Below the pieces are notes generated by a model. That model ran no database searches. It was not told the origin of the DNA and saw only the letters and a list, made by a program, of their open reading frames with translations. DNA of 64,000 bases from Pseudoxanthobacter soli DSM 19599. Lineage in GTDB: Bacteria; Pseudomonadota; Alphaproteobacteria; Rhizobiales; Segnochrobactraceae. The translations under genes and the position numbers were made by a program. Location of the stretch: the NCBI RefSeq assembly GCF_900148505.1, contig NZ_FRXO01000002.1:620001-684000 (forward strand), in the 5' to 3' direction. Position 1 is the stretch's first letter. Every line of letters starts with the position of its first letter. Below, piece after piece: positions 58,530 to 64,000 of this stretch.

Positions 58530-58561
58530 ACCCGGCTCGGCATCTGTCGGCCGGGTTTTTT
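58530..58561 (+). terminator. Attenuator-type terminator between the SAM-II riboswitch and metZ
   Basis: ACCCGGC (58530-58536) pairs with GCCGGGT (58550-58556), followed by T6 including the stem T. It lies between the aptamer and the metZ ribosome binding site, so the riboswitch could act by transcription termination. Confidence 0.8.
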
Positions 58562-58595
58562 GATGCCCGAACGGGAACCGCCGGAGGTTCGACCC

Positions 58596-59840
58596 ATGAC
58601 CAAGACCACTACTGCTCCCCAATCGCCCCGCCGCTACCGGCCCGCGACCGAACTGGTCCACGGCGGCACCATCCGCTCCGGGTTCGGCGAGACGTCCGAG
58701 GCGATGTTCCTGACACAGGGCTTCGTCTACGAGACCGCCGAGGCCGCCGAGGCCCGGTTCAACGGCGCGGATCCCGGCTTCATCTATTCGCGGTTCTCCA
58801 ACCCGACCGTCGCGATGTTCGAGGAACGCATGGCGCGCCTTGAAGGCGCGGAGGATGCGCGCGCCGTGGCGAGCGGCATGGCGGCGGTGACCTCGGCGCT
58901 CCTCTGCATGCTGAAGGCCGGCGACCATGTGGTGGCGCCACGCGCCATGTTCGGATCGTGCCTCTACGTCATCGAGGAGCTGCTGCCGCGCTTCGGCGTC
59001 GCCTCCACCATCGTCGACGGCACCGACCTCGACGCCTGGCGCGCGGCGGTGCGGCCCGAAACGAAGGCGTTCTTCCTGGAATCGCCCACCAACCCGACGC
59101 TGGAACTCGTCGACATCGCCGCCGTGGCGGAGATCGCGAAGTCGGCCGGTGCGACGCTGATCGTCGACAACGTGTTCGCGACCGCGCTGCACCAGTCGCC
59201 GCTCGAACTCGGCGCCGACGTGGTGATCTATTCCGCGACCAAGCACATCGACGGCCAGGGCCGCTGTCTCGGCGGCGTAATCCTGTCGTCGAAGAAGTGG
59301 ATCGCCGACCACCTCCACAACTTCCTGCGCCAGACCGGCCCGTCGATGTCGCCGTTCAATGCCTGGGTGCTGCTGAAGGCGCTGGAGACATTTCCGCTGC
59401 GGGTGGAACGCCAGACGGCGACGGCGGCCCGGCTCGCCGACCACCTCGCCGGACAGCATGGCATCGCGCGCGTCATCTATCCCGGCCGCCCCGATCATCC
59501 GCAGGCGGACCTCGTCGCGCGGCAGATGCGCGCCGGTTCGTCGCTGATCGCCTTCGAGCTCGAAGGCGGCAAGGAAGCGGCGTTCGCGTTCTCCAATGCC
59601 TTGCGACTCATCCGCATCTCCAACAATCTCGGCGATGCGAAGAGCCTCATCACCCATCCGCAGACCACCACGCACCAGCGCCTTTCGGAAGAGGCGCGCC
59701 AGGCGCTCGGCATCGGCGGGGGACTGCTCAGGCTTTCCGTCGGGCTGGAGGACGTCCAGGACCTGATCGAGGACATCGACGCCGGCATTGCGGCGGCGGG
59801 TGTTGCGGCCGGCCGGCCGCGGGTGGCGAAAGCCGGATAA
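58596..59840 (+). CDS. metZ: O-succinylhomoserine sulfhydrylase
   Basis: The protein has 414 residues from ATG at 58596 with CCGGAGG upstream. The PLP lysine is in IYSATKHIDGQGRCLGG. RYRPATELVHGG is the typical start, and IYSRFSNPTV and MFGSCLYVI are family marks. It makes homocysteine from O-succinylhomoserine and sulfide. Regulation is by the SAM-II riboswitch. It is followed by an alpha/beta hydrolase gene 20 bp downstream. Confidence 0.95.
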   Translation: MTKTTTAPQSPRRYRPATELVHGGTIRSGFGETSEAMFLTQGFVYETAEAAEARFNGADPGFIYSRFSNPTVAMFEERMARLEGAEDARAVASGMAAVTSALLCMLKAGDHVVAPRAMFGSCLYVIEELLPRFGVASTIVDGTDLDAWRAAVRPETKAFFLESPTNPTLELVDIAAVAEIAKSAGATLIVDNVFATALHQSPLELGADVVIYSATKHIDGQGRCLGGVILSSKKWIADHLHNFLRQTGPSMSPFNAWVLLKALETFPLRVERQTATAARLADHLAGQHGIARVIYPGRPDHPQADLVARQMRAGSSLIAFELEGGKEAAFAFSNALRLIRISNNLGDAKSLITHPQTTTHQRLSEEARQALGIGGGLLRLSVGLEDVQDLIEDIDAGIAAAGVAAGRPRVAKAG

Positions 59841-59860
59841 CGAGGCGGAGGCGGGCCGAC

Positions 59861-60568
59861 ATGGCGGGTGAGGATTCCGGCGGAACCCAGGCGGGCGGCG
59901 GGAAGGACAGCGCGGCGGGAGCCGGGTTCGACTTCCTGGTGAACACGCCGCCGACCGGCGCGGTCGGCACGCTGCTCCTTGCTCACGGTGCCGGGGCGGC
60001 GATGGATTCGTCATTCATGAACCGCTTCACCGGCCATGCCGTGCTCGCCGGCCTCACCATCTACCGCTTCGAGTTCGCCTACATGGCCGAGCGCCGGCAG
60101 AGCGGGCGCAAGCGCCCGCCGCCCGCCGCGGCGAAGCTCGTGGGCGAATTCCGCGCGGCGCTCGACCAGTGCCTCGCGGTCACGGAAGGTCCCGTGCTGA
60201 TCGGCGGCAAGTCGCTCGGCGGACGGGTCGCGGCGATGCTCGGCTGCGAGGACGATCTCGACCCGCGGGTCGCCGGTGTCGTCTGCCTCGGCTACCCCTT
60301 CCATGCGCCCGGCGACGCGGTGGGCGACACCGCCGCGGCCCGGCTCGCCCCGGTCGAGACGCTGCGGCGCCCGACCCTGATCGCCCAGGGCGAGCGCGAC
60401 CCGTTCGGCAATTATGACGAGGTGTCCGCGCTGAAGCTGCCGGACAATGTGCGCGTGCTCTGGTGTGAGGACGGCAGCCATGACCTCGCCCCGCGCGGCG
60501 GCTCGCCAGCGACGTGGGAAGGCAACCTGCGCGCTGCCGCCCAGGTCGCGGCGGCCATGCTCGGCTGA
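59861..60568 (+). CDS. Alpha/beta-fold hydrolase (TEX30/KANL3-like)
   Basis: The protein has 235 residues from ATG at 59861 behind GCGGAGGCGGG. The oxyanion region is [13 protein letters not shown], the nucleophile elbow [10 protein letters not shown] with Ser, and the C-terminal [11 protein letters not shown] provides the His. The substrate is unknown. It follows metZ by 20 bp and is probably under the same riboswitch. Confidence 0.88.
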   Translation: MAGEDSGGTQAGGGKDSAAGAGFDFLVNTPPTGAVGTLLLAHGAGAAMDSSFMNRFTGHAVLAGLTIYRFEFAYMAERRQSGRKRPPPAAAKLVGEFRAALDQCLAVTEGPVLIGGKSLGGRVAAMLGCEDDLDPRVAGVVCLGYPFHAPGDAVGDTAAARLAPVETLRRPTLIAQGERDPFGNYDEVSALKLPDNVRVLWCEDGSHDLAPRGGSPATWEGNLRAAAQVAAAMLG

Positions 60569-60863
60569 GCTTGCCGAAAGCAACGCGCGGTCGAAGTTCG
60601 GCCGGCCTGCCCCGCACCGGCATCGGGGCAGCCATGCCCCCGCCCCTGTGGACAAGACCGCCGCTCACCCGCTACAGCACCGGCGAGCCCGACCCGCGCC
60701 ATCCCTGGAGCGCGCCTCGCCCGGACGCAGCCCGTCCGACCGGCGGCGCGATCGCTTCGGCCGGTGGACCCGGGCGCCATGTCGCAACTACAGAGTCGCA
60801 ACCACAGACGGATCCGCAGCCGTGGGCGCATCGCATTCCCTCTCCCCCGCTCCTTCCGCCGCC

Positions 60864-61742
60864 GTGGAGACGCGCCCGATCGACGGCAAGGCGTTCGCCG
60901 CCGGGCTGCGCGACGAGATCAAGGCCGAGGTCGCCTCGCTGAAGGCGTCCCACGGGCTGACGCCGGGCCTCGCGGTCGTGCTGGTCGGGGAAGACCCGGC
61001 GAGCCAGGTCTATGTGCGCAACAAGGGCCAGCAGACGATCGAGGCCGGGATGGCCTCGTTCGAGCATCGCCTGCCGGCGACCACGACCGAAGCCGAACTC
61101 ATCGCGCTGGTGGACCGTCTCAACGCCGATCCGGCGGTGGACGGCATCCTGGTGCAGCTGCCGCTGCCGAAGGGCGTCGACGAGCGCGCCGTTCTGGCGG
61201 CCATCGCCCCCGCCAAGGACGTCGACGGATTCCATGTCGTCAATGCCGGGCGGCTGGCCGTCGGGCTCGACGCGCTGGTGCCCTGCACCCCGCTCGGCTG
61301 CCTGATGCTGCTGAAGCACCATCTCGGCTCGCTGTCGGGCCTGGAAGCGGTCGTCGTCGGGCGATCCAACATCGTCGGCAAGCCGATGGCGCAGCTCCTC
61401 CTCAAGGAAGATTGCACCGTGACCATCGCCCATTCGCGCACCCGCGACATCGCCGCGGTCTGCCGCCGCGCCGACATCCTGGTCGCTGCCGTCGGCCGGC
61501 CACAGATGGTGCGCGGAGACTGGATCAAGCCGGGCGCCACCGTGATCGATGTCGGCATCAACCGCGTGCCGGCGCCGGATCTCGGAGAGGGCAGGACGCG
61601 CATCGTCGGCGATGTCGCCTATGCGGAAGCCCTGGGCATCGCCGGACTGATCACGCCGGTTCCGGGCGGCGTCGGGCCGATGACCATCGCCTGCCTCCTG
61701 CGCAACACCGTCACCGCAGCACGGCGCCGCGCCGGGATCTGA
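60864..61742 (+). CDS. folD: Bifunctional methylenetetrahydrofolate dehydrogenase/cyclohydrolase
   Basis: A protein of about 292 residues. The start is uncertain: GTG at 60864 ([14 protein letters not shown]) gives the usual length, while GTG at 60822 adds 14 residues; neither has a clear ribosome binding site. Family motifs are [45 protein letters not shown] and [16 protein letters not shown]. It interconverts methylene- and formyltetrahydrofolate, which supplies the formyl donor used by Fmt. Confidence 0.93.
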   Translation: METRPIDGKAFAAGLRDEIKAEVASLKASHGLTPGLAVVLVGEDPASQVYVRNKGQQTIEAGMASFEHRLPATTTEAELIALVDRLNADPAVDGILVQLPLPKGVDERAVLAAIAPAKDVDGFHVVNAGRLAVGLDALVPCTPLGCLMLLKHHLGSLSGLEAVVVGRSNIVGKPMAQLLLKEDCTVTIAHSRTRDIAAVCRRADILVAAVGRPQMVRGDWIKPGATVIDVGINRVPAPDLGEGRTRIVGDVAYAEALGIAGLITPVPGGVGPMTIACLLRNTVTAARRRAGI

Positions 61743-61826
61743 CCGGCGCAGGCATCCAGGCCGCGTAGGCATCCGGGCTGCCGCCGGGCCGTTCCGGCCG
61801 GAGAATGTCCGCCCGGCAGCTTGGGC

Positions 61827-62600
61827 CTATTCCCGCCGCAGCACGCGGTCGATCAGAACGTCGCTCCACAAGGTCGACTTGTGCGCCGCCTTGATGCGTG
61901 CCGGATCGTAGTCGCGGTCGACCCATTCCAGGAAGCTCAGGCCCGCGGGCTCGCCTTCGGCGCGGTAGTGGTCGAACATCAGGTCGAGCACGCCGGTCTT
62001 CGACGAGCGCACATGGCCGAACCGCAGCGAGAGCTGCTTCGCCGCCTCGGCGACCGGCTTTCCGCGTGCGAGGATCAGGTAGAGCGCGGAGGCGAGCCCC
62101 GCCCGGTCGGAGCCGGACTTGCAGTGGATCAGCGCGGGATATTCGATGCGCTCGAACAAGGCGGCGGCATCGTGGATCATCTCACGCGTCGGCGCGCCGC
62201 GCGACCACAGCGGCAGGGATTCGAGCGTGAGGCCCTCACGTTCGCAGGCGTCGCGTTCGAGCGCGAAAGCGCCGAGTTCACGGTCGCCCCTGAGCCACAC
62301 CACCGTGCGGATGCCGTTGCGCGCCGCCCACGCGATATCGAGCGGCGAAGGCTGGGCCGAACGCCACAGCCGGTCGTCGACCCTGTGGCGGTTGCGGTAG
62401 AACAGGCGGAAGATGCCGGCGTCGACGACGATGAGGTGCAACCACGCCTTCACCCGTCGGCGCAGGCCGACGATCGGCCGCCGGCTTTTCGCCCGCAGCT
62501 TGTCGCGGTGCCGCTCTCGGCCCTCGGCGTCCCGGAAGAATTTCAACGATCCCGCACCCGGTTCGATCGGCTGGCTCGGCGGCGGTGAAGCCCGCGCCAT
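61827..62600 (-). CDS. Dual-specificity/tyrosine phosphatase-like protein
   Basis: The protein has about 257 residues from ATG at 62600; an in-frame ATG at 62675 is possible. A basic N-terminus and a hydrophobic stretch (AWLHLIVVDAGIFRLFY) precede the phosphatase domain. The active site is ALIHCKSGSDRAGLASALYL, the HC-x5-R motif. The general-acid aspartate is not clear. The family acts on phosphotyrosine or on small phosphate compounds. The start lies in a 20-base tandem duplication. Confidence 0.82.
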   Translation of the reverse strand: MARASPPPSQPIEPGAGSLKFFRDAEGRERHRDKLRAKSRRPIVGLRRRVKAWLHLIVVDAGIFRLFYRNRHRVDDRLWRSAQPSPLDIAWAARNGIRTVVWLRGDRELGAFALERDACEREGLTLESLPLWSRGAPTREMIHDAAALFERIEYPALIHCKSGSDRAGLASALYLILARGKPVAEAAKQLSLRFGHVRSSKTGVLDLMFDHYRAEGEPAGLSFLEWVDRDYDPARIKAAHKSTLWSDVLIDRVLRRE

Positions 62601-62637
62601 GTCGGGCCGCTTCTTGACATGTCGGGCCGCTTTTTGA
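62598..62637. repeat. 20-bp tandem duplication at the phosphatase start
   Basis: CATGTCGGGCCGCTTCTTGA (62598-62617) and CATGTCGGGCCGCTTTTTGA (62618-62637) are adjacent, with one difference. Read on the minus strand, each copy ends in ATG, the inner one being the proposed start. Confidence 0.92.
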
Positions 62638-62896
62638 CCGATCCGGCCGGCTCGCGCAAGCGCGCGGGCCCGCATGGCCGCCGCGCGGGCGCCGCAAGAG
62701 CGGCACCGACCGGCACAAGCCGGCTCATCCCGTTGAAATAACGGACATTTGTTCGACGACGATCCGGAACGGGAGCGGAATCGCGCGGCGCCCTTGCGCC
62801 GGCCTCAAACCGCTGCGACGATGCCGTTCGCGTGGAAACACGGCGTGGAGTTCCGAACCGAAGGCCTCGACAAGAACATCAACGAGGAGACCGGCG

Positions 62897-64000
62897 ATGA
62901 GCGGAAACGATCGGGGCGCGTTGAGCGGAGACGAGGCGCCCCCGGCGCCACCCTCGAACGCCCGTCTCCCCGACGGCGAGGCCGTGCTCGGGGACGTTCG
63001 CGTGGAAGAGGACGAGCAGCCCGTCACCACACCAAGGGCGGCGGCACCGCGCTGCATCGCCGTCGTCGGTCCCTACGGCAGCGGCAAGACCTCGCTGGTG
63101 GAAGCCATGCGGCTGCGCGGCGACGATGTCGTCCGCGCCGCATCCTGCCGCGAGGGCGGTCATCCGGCCACGGCGCGCCACGACGCCGGCCGGGCGGAGA
63201 CCATCGCTCGCGATGCCGCCGAGAGCCCGGAAAGCCGCGTCCACACCATGGGCACCGAGGCGACGGTGACCGGGTTCGCCTTCATGGGCGACGACTACGC
63301 CCTGGTCGACTGCCCGGGCTCGATCGAGTTCTGTGCCGAGATCGACGGCGTGGTCGCGGCCGCCGACCTCGCGCTCGTGGTGTGCGAGGCCGACGCGCGC
63401 AAGCTGCCGGCGCTCCAGGTCATCCTCAAGAATTTGGAGGAGCGGGGCATTCCCCGCGTGCTGTTCCTCAACAAGATCGACCGCGCGGACGGCGGCATCC
63501 GCGAGACGCTGGAGATGCTGCAGAGCGCGAGCCGCACGCCGCTGGTGCTGCGGCAGATGCCGATCTGGCGGGACGGCATCGCCACCGGCTTCGTCGACCT
63601 CGCGCTGGAGCGGGCCTATGTCTATCGCGAGCACGCGGCGAGCCGGGTGATGGCGATCCCCGATATCGAGCGCGCGCGCCAGGTCGAAGCGCGGTTCGAG
63701 ATGCTGGAGCGGGTCGCGGACTATGACGACGCGCTGCTGGAAGAACTCCTGTCGGACATCGAGCCGCCGCGCGACCGGGTGTTCGACGACCTCGCGCGCG
63801 AGATGGCGGAGGGACTGATCTGCCCGGTGTTCATCGGTTCGGCGGCACGCGGCAACGGCATCTTCCGCCTGATGAAGGCGCTACGCCACGAATCGCCGTG
63901 CGTGGATGCCACCCGCACCCGCCTCGGGCTCGAAGCGGCCGGCGGCACGGTCGTGCAGGTGATGAAGACCTTGAACGACCCCCATCTCGGCAAGCTGTCG
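62897..64000 (+). CDS. EF-G-like translation factor paralogue (3' end off the window)
   Basis: The frame opens with ATG at 62897 behind GAGGAGACC and stays open to the end (368 codons). An N-terminal tail of about 50 residues is extra. The GTPase part has G1 VVGPYGSGKTSL, G3 DCPGSIEF and G4 LFLNKIDRA. The usual EF-G G1 (with HVDAGKT) and the catalytic His after DTPG are both replaced here. It fits the EF-G-like paralogues of Hyphomicrobiales, distinct from FusA of the ribosomal operon. Its role is uncertain. Confidence 0.85.
   Translation, partial: MSGNDRGALSGDEAPPAPPSNARLPDGEAVLGDVRVEEDEQPVTTPRAAAPRCIAVVGPYGSGKTSLVEAMRLRGDDVVRAASCREGGHPATARHDAGRAETIARDAAESPESRVHTMGTEATVTGFAFMGDDYALVDCPGSIEFCAEIDGVVAAADLALVVCEADARKLPALQVILKNLEERGIPRVLFLNKIDRADGGIRETLEMLQSASRTPLVLRQMPIWRDGIATGFVDLALERAYVYREHAASRVMAIPDIERARQVEARFEMLERVADYDDALLEELLSDIEPPRDRVFDDLAREMAEGLICPVFIGSAARGNGIFRLMKALRHESPCVDATRTRLGLEAAGGTVVQVMKTLNDPHLGKLS

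Overview
The window is 64 kb of high-GC chromosomal DNA from an alphaproteobacterium, most likely of the order Hyphomicrobiales (Rhizobiales). This rests on gene content and order. The signs are tlpA facing argH-lptM-lysA-TIGR02302, lptC-lptA-lptB-rpoN-hpf-ptsN, an Hsp20 gene followed by a DUF1150 gene, a PduO-type adenosyltransferase beside a 3-hydroxybutyryl-CoA dehydrogenase, and a SAM-II riboswitch in front of metZ. No rRNA, tRNA, insertion sequence, prophage or CRISPR array was found. Genus cannot be set from the sequence alone.

Region 1 (1-10.8 kb) is the accessory part. It begins with the 5' part of an FMN-dependent monooxygenase gene that runs off the left edge. Next come two large genes transcribed away from each other from a shared 468-bp region. 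The leftward one (1570-4653) encodes a PD-(D/E)xK-type nuclease domain joined to a STAND-type P-loop NTPase and a long helical C-terminus. The rightward one (5122-9498) encodes an HNH nuclease domain joined to a NACHT NTPase and about 900 residues of helical repeats. A third, AT-richer gene (9769-10644) encodes a DUF3825-like protein. The architectures match bacterial NLR-like (Avs/bNACHT) anti-phage sensors, so this is the best candidate for an unusual or undescribed system in the window. Defence function is inferred from domain architecture only.

Region 2 (10.8-26.3 kb) is core metabolism and housekeeping: rmuC, def-fmt-truA, ubiG, a TerB-like membrane protein, an HlyD/FUSC efflux pair, and the ammonium module glnK-amtB with a second PII gene upstream. 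It continues with tesB, a UbiH-type hydroxylase, a small two-helix membrane protein, a corrinoid adenosyltransferase and 3-hydroxybutyryl-CoA dehydrogenase.

Region 3 (26.3-41 kb) holds tlpA, argH, lptM, lysA, a TIGR02302 envelope protein, a YjdM-like protein without zinc ligands, a GNAT acetyltransferase, a YihY membrane protein, an L,D-transpeptidase, pyridoxal kinase, leuD with a CitE-like lyase, and Hsp20-DUF1150 followed by a duplicated terminator.

Region 4 (41-50 kb, mostly minus strand) carries lptC-lptA-lptB, rpoN, hpf, ptsN, a short RNase D, rpmF and mtgA. Region 5 (49.6-64 kb) has a divergent oxyR/ahpC-ahpD peroxide module, ispA, a GT2 glycosyltransferase with an N-terminal MshEN-like region, yjbQ, dsbB with a 51-residue DUF5993 partner, a long dCTP deaminase, and metZ behind a SAM-II riboswitch and terminator. 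It ends with an alpha/beta hydrolase, folD, a tyrosine-phosphatase-like gene and the 5' part of an EF-G-like gene that runs off the right edge.

Functional links visible here: RpoN and PtsN are encoded near the ammonium/PII genes, one of which has a sigma-54-like site. LptC, LptA and LptB are encoded as a block and LptM separately. The peroxide sensor OxyR sits opposite its likely targets.
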